Both the position numbers and the translations under genes were made by a program. Shown here piece after piece: positions 7,125 through 15,788 of a DNA stretch of 64,000 nt. This DNA comes from Bradyrhizobium ottawaense (lineage in GTDB: Bacteria > Pseudomonadota > Alphaproteobacteria > Rhizobiales > Xanthobacteraceae), in contig NZ_LT629693.1 in NCBI RefSeq assembly GCF_900099825.1, forward strand, positions 1,302,001 to 1,366,000. Reading direction: 5' to 3'. The notes beneath the pieces were generated by a model. That model was given only the letters and a program-made list of their open reading frames with translations, searched no databases and was not told where the DNA came from. Every line of letters starts with the position of its first letter. The first letter of the stretch is position 1.

Positions 7125-10100
7125 CTACCCGCCCGCCCACACGTCGAGTACGTAACGGTTCCTGGTTCCGAGTTCGTCGATCCAGCGCGCCCCCGCTGCG
7201 GCATCGGCGCCGGAGCGTTCGCAGTAGATCGCGACCAGGGCCGCCTTGACGTCCGGCTCCATCTTGCCGCCGTCGCCGCAGACATAGACGATCGCGCCCT
7301 GCTCGATCAGGCTCCAGACGCGATCCTTTTGCGCCGCGACCAGGTGCTGCACATAGGTCTTGGGCCCGTCAGCGCGCGAGAACGCGGTGTGCAGTTCGGT
7401 GACGCCGCCGGCCGCAAAACCTTTCAGCTCATCCGCATAGAGATAGTCCTGCTCGGGATGCCGGCAGCCGAAGAACAGCATCGCAGGCCCCAGACTGGCA
7501 CCCTGCGCCTTGCGGTGCGCACGCTCCTGCAGGAAGCCGCGGAACGGCGCCAGACCGGTGCCGGGGCCGATCATGATCACGGGCACAGCCGCGTCGTCCG
7601 GCAGGCGGAAGCCGGCCTTGGTTTCGCGAATGGTGGCGTGGATGGTGTCGTTGACCCTGCGGCCGGCGAGATAGTTGGAGCAGACGCCCTTGTACACGCC
7701 GCGCCCGGAACTGGCGGGCGCCTCGACGACGCCGACGGTGACACTGCAGCGCGCCTGATCGCCCGACGGCGAGGACGAGATCGAATAATAACGCGGCGCC
7801 AGCAGCGACAGCATTTCGAGATAGGCGTGGAACGGCAGTTCACAGGCCGGATGTTCCTCCAGCAGGTCGAATACCGATTTGCGCTTTCCCAACACCTCGT
7901 TGCGGTAGCGCTCGGCAGATGCGTCGTCGTCGCCGAGATAGGCCAGCAGTTTGGGTTTGGTCATCGGGCAGCGCGTGTGCTCCGACATGATCTGGATCTG
8001 CTTGCGGGTCGCGATCTGCTGCAACTCGACGAACTCGGTCAACAGACGCCCGACCGAGACGGCGTCGCCGACCGGCAATTGCGCGCGGCGGCCTTCGGCG
8101 ACCTGCAGGCGGATCTGGTCCGCCGGCAAAAAGCCGAAACGGCGTGCGACCTGGTCGACCAGCGCCGGATCGTTGCGCGGCACCACGCTGAGATGATCGC
8201 CGACGCGGTAGCTGACGCCTGCCGGCAACTGCACCTCGATGTGCCGGGTCGAGCGGTCGGAGGGTTGGGCGCCATCCTTGTTCTGCAATTCGGAATTGAG
8301 CTGCACCTTCATCGGCGAAACGCCGCCCGCAGCCACGATGGTGTTGACCGCCGACGGCGCCACCGGCTCGATCGCGTAGAGCGGCGCATCGTCGGCGCTG
8401 CGGGTGATGTTCGACGCCAGGCCGAATTCCTTCGCCGCCGCCGGGCCGAGCGATGCGAACCATTTCTCGAACTGGCCGTCGAGATCGCTGCGGGCATCGC
8501 CCTCGCCGCGACCAAAGACACTGCGCGCGCCATGCGCCGCCAGTTGCTCGTCGATCAGGCGCGGGACCGACTGGTAGGTCGCGGCCCAGTCGCTGTTGCC
8601 GCAACCGAACACGACGTAGCGCACCTTGGCGAAGGCATCCTTCGGTAAGTCGCTCCCCAGCCAGTTGACGAACTGGGTGGCGTTATCGGGCGCGACGCCA
8701 TTGTAGGAGGCGCAGAAGATCAGCACGCCGCCCTGCCCCGGCAATTTGCCGGCATACTCGTCGAGCGGCGCCAGCGTGGTGGCAAAGCCGTTGACCTCGG
8801 CGAGATCGGCGACACGCGTCGCCAGTTCTTCCGCGGTGCCGAGGTTGGAGCCATAGAGCACCAAAAGCGGCGTGTTGTGTCCCGGACGGGTCCGGGCCTG
8901 CGGCGCCGCCGCGTTCGAGGCGGCAGCAGCGACGACGGCACGACCGGCGAACGCGCCGCGTTCCTTGTCGTCGCGCGGCCGCACCTTGATCTTGAAACCG
9001 TCGGGCTTGATCGTCAGCGTCTCTTTCAGGTGCATCTGATAACGATGCGTGTCGATCAGCTTGAAGCGCTGCAGGATCATGCCGAGCGCGAGCGCGGACT
9101 CATGCATCGCAAAGCCACGGCCGATGCAGGCGCGCTGCCCGTTGCCAAACGGCTTCCAGGCATTGACCGGGCGCGCCGCCTCCGCCTCCTGGCTGAAATT
9201 TTCCGGGTTAAAGGCATCGGGATTCGGTCCCCACACGCTGGGGTCACGATGCAACGCCAGCACATGCACCAGAACGAACGTACCCTTCTTGAGTTTGTAT
9301 TTTCCGCCGATGACCTCATCCTTGATCGGCGCCACACCGTAGGCCGGCGCGGGCGGCCACAGCCGCAGGGCTTCCTTCAGGATCTGCGTAATGTAGGTGA
9401 GCTGCGTGACCTGCTGATAGGTCGGCTTGACGTTGAGGTCACCTCCAAGCACCCGGTCGACTTCTTCGTAGGCTTTCTTGAGCACTTCGGGGTGTTTGAG
9501 CAACGCATAGATCGCGCAGGACAACATTCCGCTGGTGGTCTCGTGGCCGGCGATCAGGAAGGTATTGATCTGGTAGCGGATGTTGACGTCGTCGAGTTGT
9601 TCGCCGGTGGCGCGGTCGACGCCGGTCATCATGGCGCCGAGCATGTCCTTCTTGTCCTCGGCTCCTGCCGCGTTCTTGCGGCGCTCAGCGACGATCTCGT
9701 CCACCATCGCATTCATAAACGCGACGTCGCCGGCAAGGTCGCGATTTCGATTGCGCAGCCACAGCCCTTCGAGCGGAAGACCGCGGGTCAGCATGATGGT
9801 CTCGAGCGAGCGCACCAGTGCCGCCACGAACGGATGATAGTCTTCTCGATAGAATGAATTGAACCGGTAATCGAACCCGCACAACCCGACGGTATCGAGT
9901 GCCAGCGCGGTCGTGTCGTGAACGACGTCGACTTCATCGTCGGCGTTCATCCGCTCCCATTTCTTGACGAGCTGCTCGGCAATATCGAGCATGCTCGGAT
10001 GATAGGACTGCATCGCGCGGTTGCCGAACGGCGTCATCAGGATGTTGTGGGCCTTGCTCCAGTTCGGTTCGTTGGTATGGGCCGTGAATAGGCCGTCGCC

Positions 10101-10361
10101 GCCGACCGCGCGGACCCGGCGCAGGGAGCCGCGCACGGACTTGTCGAAGCGTTTCTCATCGCTGATCTCATCGACCAAATCGGCGCCAGAAACAACGACG
10201 AGTGGCGCACCCATCATGTCGAGCCAGTAGATCGGCCCGAGTTCCTTTGCCAGCCGCATCATGTGCTGGATGGGCGCGTTCGGGTCCAGCGACAGCATGT
10301 TGCCGACGACAGGCTTGGTCGGCGGATGCGGGATCGGATCGAGCTTGTTGGGGGAAGCCAT
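7125..10361 (-). CDS. self-sufficient cytochrome P450/NADPH-P450 reductase fusion (CYP102/P450-BM3 type)
   Basis: 1078 aa, close to P450-BM3 (1049). The P450 domain covers residues 1 to about 465, with I-helix AGHETT, the EALR ExxR motif, and the haem-binding FGNGQRACIGRGF loop (Cys412). An Ala-rich linker leads to an FMN/flavodoxin domain beginning LLVLYGSNLGTAEE. After it come the FAD domain (RYYSISSSP) and an NADPH domain (MIGPGTGLAPFRGFLQER), with a C-terminal VLDVWAGG. All redox domains look intact. CYP102 enzymes hydroxylate fatty acids near the omega end using NADPH. It is followed by repeat B and preceded by repeat C, so it is probably transcribed alone. GGAGA lies 10 nt before the ATG. 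Confidence 0.95.
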   Translation of the reverse strand: MASPNKLDPIPHPPTKPVVGNMLSLDPNAPIQHMMRLAKELGPIYWLDMMGAPLVVVSGADLVDEISDEKRFDKSVRGSLRRVRAVGGDGLFTAHTNEPNWSKAHNILMTPFGNRAMQSYHPSMLDIAEQLVKKWERMNADDEVDVVHDTTALALDTVGLCGFDYRFNSFYREDYHPFVAALVRSLETIMLTRGLPLEGLWLRNRNRDLAGDVAFMNAMVDEIVAERRKNAAGAEDKKDMLGAMMTGVDRATGEQLDDVNIRYQINTFLIAGHETTSGMLSCAIYALLKHPEVLKKAYEEVDRVLGGDLNVKPTYQQVTQLTYITQILKEALRLWPPAPAYGVAPIKDEVIGGKYKLKKGTFVLVHVLALHRDPSVWGPNPDAFNPENFSQEAEAARPVNAWKPFGNGQRACIGRGFAMHESALALGMILQRFKLIDTHRYQMHLKETLTIKPDGFKIKVRPRDDKERGAFAGRAVVAAAASNAAAPQARTRPGHNTPLLVLYGSNLGTAEELATRVADLAEVNGFATTLAPLDEYAGKLPGQGGVLIFCASYNGVAPDNATQFVNWLGSDLPKDAFAKVRYVVFGCGNSDWAATYQSVPRLIDEQLAAHGARSVFGRGEGDARSDLDGQFEKWFASLGPAAAKEFGLASNITRSADDAPLYAIEPVAPSAVNTIVAAGGVSPMKVQLNSELQNKDGAQPSDRSTRHIEVQLPAGVSYRVGDHLSVVPRNDPALVDQVARRFGFLPADQIRLQVAEGRRAQLPVGDAVSVGRLLTEFVELQQIATRKQIQIMSEHTRCPMTKPKLLAYLGDDDASAERYRNEVLGKRKSVFDLLEEHPACELPFHAYLEMLSLLAPRYYSISSSPSGDQARCSVTVGVVEAPASSGRGVYKGVCSNYLAGRRVNDTIHATIRETKAGFRLPDDAAVPVIMIGPGTGLAPFRGFLQERAHRKAQGASLGPAMLFFGCRHPEQDYLYADELKGFAAGGVTELHTAFSRADGPKTYVQHLVAAQKDRVWSLIEQGAIVYVCGDGGKMEPDVKAALVAIYCERSGADAAAGARWIDELGTRNRYVLDVWAGG

Positions 10362-10397
10362 TTACCAGTGTCTCCTACCGTCTCGTTGGACCCACGT

Positions 10398-10549
10398 CGT
10401 CATTGCGAGGAGCCAACGGGTCCGGCCTCTGGCCGGCCCGATGACAGGCTCCGCGACGAGGCAATCCAGTCTCGCTTTGCCGCGCCATGGATTGCTTCCG
10501 CCTTCGCTCTTAGAGCTTCGGCGGACAAGTCGCTTCGCTCGCAATGACG
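10398..10549. repeat. palindromic intergenic repeat, family C
   Basis: About 150 bp. It opens with CGTCATTGCGAGGAGC and closes with the complementary GCTTCGCTCGCAATGACG. Internal GGCAATCCA and TGGATTGCTTCCG form a second pair. It lies between the CYP102 gene and the epoxide-hydrolase-like gene. This is a familiar alphaproteobacterial repeat form (from memory). Confidence 0.85.
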
Positions 10550-10552
10550 AGT

Positions 10553-11548
10553 TCACCCAAACCGCTTTCTACGCCATTCGATCAGCTTGGCGCTGACCTC
10601 TTCCGGCTTTTCCTGCTGCGTCCAATGGCCGCTGTCCCGCACCAGGTATTTCTCCAGGTCGGGAATGAACTTTTCCATGCCGTCGGCGGCCGACGGCGGC
10701 AGCACCGCGTCGTTCTCGGCCATGATCATCAGCGACGGCACGCGGACGGTATGGTCGAGCCCGGCCGACCGCTCCCAGTTGCGGGTAAAGTTACGGTACC
10801 AGTTGATACCGCCAGTGAAACCGGTCTTCGTGAACGTATCGACGAAGACCTTCTTTTCTTCCGGCGACAGGATCGGCGTCCGCGGATCATGCCTGGCGTC
10901 GTAATTCGCGATCATCTGCGGGAACGCCAGGTTGAGCCGGGCTGACGCGCCGACGCCGGCGATCGGCTCCTCGGCCGGCGCATCCGCGGGACGCGGCGCC
11001 GGCTTGCGCATGAAGGCGTCGAAGGTCTGCTCGACCCGGCTGCCGAAGATCCGGTCCGGTTCGCGCCCGGGGTCCTGGAACTGCACGATGTACATGTGGT
11101 CGCCGAAGCGTTGGCGCATCAGCGCGATCGGATCAGCCGGCGCGCGATCCCAGTGCGGCGTGTTGACGCCGACGACGCCGGCGACGCGATCGATGTGCCG
11201 CAATGGCATCTGCCAGACGATGAAGCCGCCCCAGTCGTGGCCGACGAAGATCGCCTTGTCGATCTTGAGATGATCGAGCAGGCCGACGAGGTCGCCGGTC
11301 AGATGCTCCATGTCGTACGCCTCGACCGGCTCGGGCCGGTCGGTCGCGCCATAGCCGCGCTGATCCGGCGCGATCACGCGGATGCCGGCCTCGCTCAATG
11401 CCTTGAGCTGGTGGCGCCAGGAAAACGCCATCTCCGGCCAGCCGTGGCACAGCACGAGCGGCGGCGCGTCGGTCTTCGGCCCCGCCTCGTAATAGCCCAT
11501 GCGAATCCCGTTCACCTGGGCGAACTGCAGCGACGGCATTTCAATCAT
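10553..11548 (-). CDS. epoxide hydrolase-like alpha/beta hydrolase
   Basis: 331 aa from ATG 11548; a TTG two codons upstream (11554) is the alternative. The oxyanion motif HGWPE (residues 35-39) and the elbow GHDWGG give an aspartate nucleophile (Asp105) rather than serine. This is diagnostic of epoxide hydrolases and haloalkane dehalogenases, and the HGxP motif favours epoxide hydrolase. The His is in DSGHWTQQEKP near the C-terminus. It starts 9 nt after the wax ester synthase stop, so both are probably one operon. A fatty-epoxide substrate would suit the adjacent CYP102 and lipid genes, but that is inference. Confidence 0.85.
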   Translation of the reverse strand: MIEMPSLQFAQVNGIRMGYYEAGPKTDAPPLVLCHGWPEMAFSWRHQLKALSEAGIRVIAPDQRGYGATDRPEPVEAYDMEHLTGDLVGLLDHLKIDKAIFVGHDWGGFIVWQMPLRHIDRVAGVVGVNTPHWDRAPADPIALMRQRFGDHMYIVQFQDPGREPDRIFGSRVEQTFDAFMRKPAPRPADAPAEEPIAGVGASARLNLAFPQMIANYDARHDPRTPILSPEEKKVFVDTFTKTGFTGGINWYRNFTRNWERSAGLDHTVRVPSLMIMAENDAVLPPSAADGMEKFIPDLEKYLVRDSGHWTQQEKPEEVSAKLIEWRRKRFG

Positions 11549-11557
11549 CGTCAAACC

Positions 11558-13105
11558 CTATTCGGCCGCGCTGGTCATGTTCGGCGGCGGCGCAAACGCT
11601 GCCTCCAGCGCTTCAAATTCGAGCGGAAGCATGTCGCACAAAACCTGGACATGGGGAATGATGTTGGCGCCGGAGATGAAGCCGAAATCAAGCTGGTCGC
11701 GGTAGCTCTGCACGGTGATGTTGAGCGCGAGCCCGTGGGTCGAGATCGACACCGGGAAGATGTGCAGCAATTCCGCGCCCGCCGCATACAGCGTCTGCCG
11801 CGGTCCCGGCACGTTTGATACCGTGATGTTCGCGGCCGGCGGCAACACGTCGGAGAGATTCGAGCGGCTGTAGAGCAGCGCCAGAATCTGGACCAGGATC
11901 GGCGCCCCCAGCATCGAGATGTTCGACACCTGCGGCATCAGGGCGCGCAGCGGGTGCGACATTTCCTTGGACTTGGTGGATTGCGCGATGATCGCCTCCA
12001 GCCGCTCCTTGGGATTCTCGACGTTGGTGGCGATCGAGCAGATCATGCCGAACACCTGGTTGTTGGAGTCGGTGTTACCCTCCTCGCGCAGCGAAATCGG
12101 CACCGCGGCGGTCATCGACTTGGCCGGCAACGCGCCGCGCTCCAGCAGATAACGCCGGACCACGCCGGAGGACAGCGCCAGCACCACGTCGTTCAGCTTT
12201 CCGCCGGACTGCTTGGCGAGCGCTTTGGCGCGCGACAGCGAGATCGAGGTGCCGGCAAAGCTGCGCTCCGACGAAATCGTCTTGTTCAGGATCGTCGAGG
12301 GCGACGCCATGCTGGCGATGCTGTCGCGCGATTTCGGATCGGAGATCTTGCCGACGACGTCGGACACGCTTTTCAGCATGGTTGGGATACTGCCGGCGAA
12401 TTTTACCGCGCTCTCGATCTGGAACATGGCGTTGTCGAACAGGATCGATCCGAGATCGCTCTTTCCCGAACGCGGCAGGTCGATGCCCTTCGCCGCCGAC
12501 GAGCCGTCGAATGGCTGCCGCCAGAGCTGCTGGTAGGAATCGATCAGGTTGGCGGCGATGTCGCGCGCCTCGTTGCCGCCCTTGGCCTGCGGTATCGGCT
12601 TCTCGACCTCACGCGGCACCGGTGTGATGTCATAGATCATGTTGGTCAGCGCCGCTCCGGCGCCGCCGTCGATGCAGGCGTGGTGCATCTTGGAATAGAG
12701 CCCGATCTCGTTGTCTTTCATGCCTTCGAAGACATAGAACTCCCAGAGCGGACGGGCACGGTTGAGCAGCTTGGCATGCATCCAGCCGACGATGCGCTCC
12801 AGCGTCGCGCGGTCATACGGCGCCGGCAGGCTGCCGCGGAAAATATGGCGATCGATGTCGAACTGGTCGTCCTCGACCCAGGAGGGGTGATCGATGTCGA
12901 GCGGCGCCTTTTCCAGACGGCTCTTGAGGATCGGCGCAACATGCAGCCGCGAGGCGATCATCGCCTTGAATTCCTCGAAGAAGTTGCCGTTGTAGTTCTC
13001 GGGCAGGCGGAAGATCGCCATGCTTCCGACATGCATCGGCATTTCCGGCGTTTCCAGATACAGAAACGACGCGTCCATTGATGACAGTTTCCTGGCGTCC
13101 GCCAT
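11558..13105 (-). CDS. wax ester synthase/acyl-CoA:diacylglycerol acyltransferase (WS/DGAT)
   Basis: 515 aa. The active-site motif HHxxxDG is present as HHACIDGG (His141, His142, Asp146). The C-terminal half has NDVVLALSSG and NVPGPRQTLY, both typical of bacterial WS/DGAT. The enzyme joins acyl-CoA to a fatty alcohol or diacylglycerol, giving wax esters or triacylglycerol at the membrane or lipid-body surface. The start ATG at 13105 follows GGGAGGAACAC. It lies first in an operon with the epoxide-hydrolase-like gene and next to PHA genes, so this region combines several carbon-storage routes. Confidence 0.93.
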   Translation of the reverse strand: MADARKLSSMDASFLYLETPEMPMHVGSMAIFRLPENYNGNFFEEFKAMIASRLHVAPILKSRLEKAPLDIDHPSWVEDDQFDIDRHIFRGSLPAPYDRATLERIVGWMHAKLLNRARPLWEFYVFEGMKDNEIGLYSKMHHACIDGGAGAALTNMIYDITPVPREVEKPIPQAKGGNEARDIAANLIDSYQQLWRQPFDGSSAAKGIDLPRSGKSDLGSILFDNAMFQIESAVKFAGSIPTMLKSVSDVVGKISDPKSRDSIASMASPSTILNKTISSERSFAGTSISLSRAKALAKQSGGKLNDVVLALSSGVVRRYLLERGALPAKSMTAAVPISLREEGNTDSNNQVFGMICSIATNVENPKERLEAIIAQSTKSKEMSHPLRALMPQVSNISMLGAPILVQILALLYSRSNLSDVLPPAANITVSNVPGPRQTLYAAGAELLHIFPVSISTHGLALNITVQSYRDQLDFGFISGANIIPHVQVLCDMLPLEFEALEAAFAPPPNMTSAAE

Positions 13106-13186
13106 GTGTTCCTCCCGCTACAACAAACGCGGCGCCTTGGGTGGCGCTTCTGGGCGTTCAGACAGTCCCTAAGATCAGGGCGCTAA

Positions 13187-13987
13187 TCAGGATTGTGCAT
13201 TTTCCCGGGGCGCATATGCAATGGCAAACGGCCCGGATCGGTCAAATTGCTTGAATTCCCCCTCGGCTTGCGCCAGGCGATCTGCCACGGCCCACAGGGC
13301 CGCCGGATTGACGCCGAGCCCGACATGGCTTGCCAGATACACCTCGATATTTTCGGCCGTTTCCGACGGGTTCAAATGGCAGGTATGCCAGTTCACGATG
13401 CCGTCGGTACGGGAATAGATCGAGGTGGTCGGGACCGGCAGGTCGCCGGCAATGGCCTTCTGGATCTCCGGGTTGTCGTTGATCCCCTCGCCCGACAGCG
13501 CCTCATAGAGCCGCGTGGCGTTGGTCGCCCTGACGTCGCTGGTAAACGGACTGCCGAGCGTGATCACGGAGCGCACCAGGTCCGGCATCTGCAATGCCAG
13601 ATCACGCGCGTAGATGCCGCCGAGACTCCAGCCGATGACGCTGACCTTGCGGCCGGTGGTTTCATGAATTCGTTGCAGCAGATCACGCAGCGCGCCGCGC
13701 TTGGAGGCGACGCCGCCAAGGTTGCGGCCCATGTTCCAGGCATAGGTGTCGTAGCCGAGCTCCTTCAGATAGCGCCGCATCGGCGCCATCGACAGATCGC
13801 TGGCGAGAAAGCCCGGCAGTGCCAGCACCGGATGCCCGTCGCCCTTCGGCGCGCGCAACAATAGCGGCGAAAACAGCAGGCTCGAATTCAGCTCAAAGAT
13901 GCTCCGCGCCTCGGCCAGCATCATAAACAGGCTCGGCGGCCGAAGCCGCGGCTCTCCGGCAGTCTCGCCGCCGTCGGCGGCGGCCAC
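13187..13987 (-). CDS. alpha/beta hydrolase, paralogue of the gene at 1..651
   Basis: 266 aa starting at GTG 13987, directly abutting the TAA of the upstream gene (TAA-GTG). APKGDGHPVLALPGF, GWSLGG (Ser121) and VITLGSPF mark a PGAP1/lipase-like alpha/beta hydrolase; SRTDGIVNWHTC would carry the acid region and ASHVGLG the histidine. It matches the visible part of the hydrolase at 1..651 segment by segment. It is coupled to a DUF6489-like protein and followed by the WS/DGAT gene 81 bp downstream on the same strand. The substrate is unknown; an acyl ester is likely. Confidence 0.82.
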   Translation of the reverse strand: MAAADGGETAGEPRLRPPSLFMMLAEARSIFELNSSLLFSPLLLRAPKGDGHPVLALPGFLASDLSMAPMRRYLKELGYDTYAWNMGRNLGGVASKRGALRDLLQRIHETTGRKVSVIGWSLGGIYARDLALQMPDLVRSVITLGSPFTSDVRATNATRLYEALSGEGINDNPEIQKAIAGDLPVPTTSIYSRTDGIVNWHTCHLNPSETAENIEVYLASHVGLGVNPAALWAVADRLAQAEGEFKQFDRSGPFAIAYAPRENAQS

Positions 13988-14242
13988 TTACTTCTTGTCC
14001 TTCTTGGCCATGCCGCCGAGGCCGGCCATGGTCACGAACATGTCCTGAAATCGCTCGGCGATCTTGGGATCGAAGGTGAACCAGCTTTGAATCAGCGATT
14101 CCGGCGAAACCTTTTCGATGTTGGCCATCATCTGCTGTTGCATCTTTTCCATCACCGCCGTCTGCATCGGCTGCACGTCCGGCAGGCCGATAAACTGCCG
14201 GGCCTCGAGCGGCGTGCAATCTATTTCGACGTTAACCTTCAT
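13988..14242 (-). CDS. small DUF6489-like protein
   Basis: 84 aa, start ATG 14242 after AAGGAGCGGTC. It begins MKVNVEIDCTPLEARQFIGL, a short strand followed by helical sequence with the repeated MQTAVMEKMQQQMM, and ends in KKDKK. I recognise the N-terminal pattern as that of a small family (DUF6489) with no known function. It is coupled to the hydrolase downstream with no intergenic base. The Met/Gln-rich helix could mediate oligomerisation or granule association; this is inference. Confidence 0.72.
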   Translation of the reverse strand: MKVNVEIDCTPLEARQFIGLPDVQPMQTAVMEKMQQQMMANIEKVSPESLIQSWFTFDPKIAERFQDMFVTMAGLGGMAKKDKK

Positions 14243-14340
14243 GACCGCTCCTTTTGGTGGCTTGCCGCAGTATCGCCGCGGGAGCCTCTGTCGCGCAAGG
14301 ACAACACCGGCCCCCGCCCCCCGTCAATCGTCGGATATGG

Positions 14341-15594
14341 TCAACCAAAGCGTTCGACGGCAAACGGCCTGACGTCGGCAAACGGGGTCTCCCCGGTCAT
14401 CATTTCGGCCAGCAGGCGCCCGGTCGCGGGTCCGAGCGTCAGGCCGTGGTGCTGGTGGCCGAAATCGAACCAAAGCCCGCTATGGCGGGGCGCCTTGCCG
14501 ATCACCGGCAGCATATCCGGCAAACAGGGCCGCGCACCCATCCAAGGCCTGGCGTCGACCGGCTCGCCCAGCGGGAACAGCGCGTGCGCCCGCGGCAGGG
14601 CCCGCTCGACCTGGATTGGCGTCGGCGGCGCATCACGGCGGGCGAACTCGGCGCCGGTGGTGATGCGAATGCCGCGGTTCATTGGCGCCAGCAGATAGCC
14701 ATTGTCGGCATCCAGCACGGGATGATGCAGCACAGCATTGCCGCTCGCCTTCATATGCAGATGATAACCGCGCTTGACGGCAAGCGGGATCGAATAGCCG
14801 AGCGGGGCAAAAATCTGATCCGACCACGGCCCCATCGCCACCACGACTTCGCGCGCGGTGATAGTGCCCTCCAGCGTCGCCAGCCGCCAGCGCGTGCCGG
14901 ATTGTTCGAGCGTTCGCGCATCGCCGACGAGATATCGCCCGCCCTTGCGGCCGAACAAGGCCGCATAGGCCTTGGCCAGCCCTCCGGGGTCCGGCACGAA
15001 TCCCGGCGCGGGAAAATGGACGGCGCCGCTGAACGCGCCGCTCAAATGCGGCTCGCGCGCGGCAATCGCCGCAGCGTCGAGAACCTCGCCCGCGACGCCA
15101 TATTGCCGGGCGCGCTCCAGCTCGCTCACCGCCGTCGCCAGCGTCGCATCGGACCGAAACAGTTTGATCCAGCCGGTCCGCCGCCACAGCTCCGGCACAT
15201 TGGCTTCCTCGATCAGCGCCTCGTGCTCGATCAGGCTGTGCTGGATCAGCGGCAGTTCGGCCATCGCGCTGTGCAGCGCACGCTCCGGCGAAGAAGCGAG
15301 GAAGTAGCGCACCAGCCACGGCAGGAAGACCGGCAAATCCGAGAAGTGATAGCGCACCTGCGGCGCGCGAAGCAGCGCGTAGCGCAGGATCTGGCCGGCA
15401 TCCCGGGGGAACATGTAAGGAAAGACCGAGGCGCACTCGATCAGTCCGCCATTGCCGTAGCTGGTCTCTTCGCCGGCAAGCTCATGCCGGTCGATCAGGA
15501 CCACGTCCCTGCCCCTTTTCTGCAGGTGCAGCGCGGCACCGACGCCGACCATGCCTGCGCCCAAAACCAGAACGTCGGCCTTCAGTTCCGCCAT
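14341..15594 (-). CDS. FAD-dependent D-amino-acid dehydrogenase-like oxidoreductase (DadA/DAO family)
   Basis: 417 aa. The N-terminal FAD-binding Rossmann motif is VLGAGMVGVGAALHL, followed by LIDRHELAGEETSYGNGG. The C-terminus has GLWFDFGHQHHGLTLGP, the typical DadA-like end in which an FAD-contacting loop closes the active site. These enzymes oxidise D-amino acids or glycine-like substrates to 2-oxo acids and pass electrons to the respiratory chain. The gene is divergent from a dipeptide-type ABC transporter with a shared 194-bp promoter region, suggesting that the transporter supplies its substrate (inference). Confidence 0.88.
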   Translation of the reverse strand: MAELKADVLVLGAGMVGVGAALHLQKRGRDVVLIDRHELAGEETSYGNGGLIECASVFPYMFPRDAGQILRYALLRAPQVRYHFSDLPVFLPWLVRYFLASSPERALHSAMAELPLIQHSLIEHEALIEEANVPELWRRTGWIKLFRSDATLATAVSELERARQYGVAGEVLDAAAIAAREPHLSGAFSGAVHFPAPGFVPDPGGLAKAYAALFGRKGGRYLVGDARTLEQSGTRWRLATLEGTITAREVVVAMGPWSDQIFAPLGYSIPLAVKRGYHLHMKASGNAVLHHPVLDADNGYLLAPMNRGIRITTGAEFARRDAPPTPIQVERALPRAHALFPLGEPVDARPWMGARPCLPDMLPVIGKAPRHSGLWFDFGHQHHGLTLGPATGRLLAEMMTGETPFADVRPFAVERFG

Positions 15595-15788
15595 CCGGCA
15601 CTCCGAAAGTTCAATGCCACGCGCTCGCGCGGCGCCTCAAGGTGAAGCTAGTCATTGCCGCCTCGCCGCGCAAACCGGTCACGACCATCGGCGCACTTGC
15701 GCCGCGGCTGGACTCGGGCAACATGGATCGGCAATATCCGCCGCAACCTGGCGGAAAAAAAGCTGATCAAAGCGGGGAATTCGAACAC

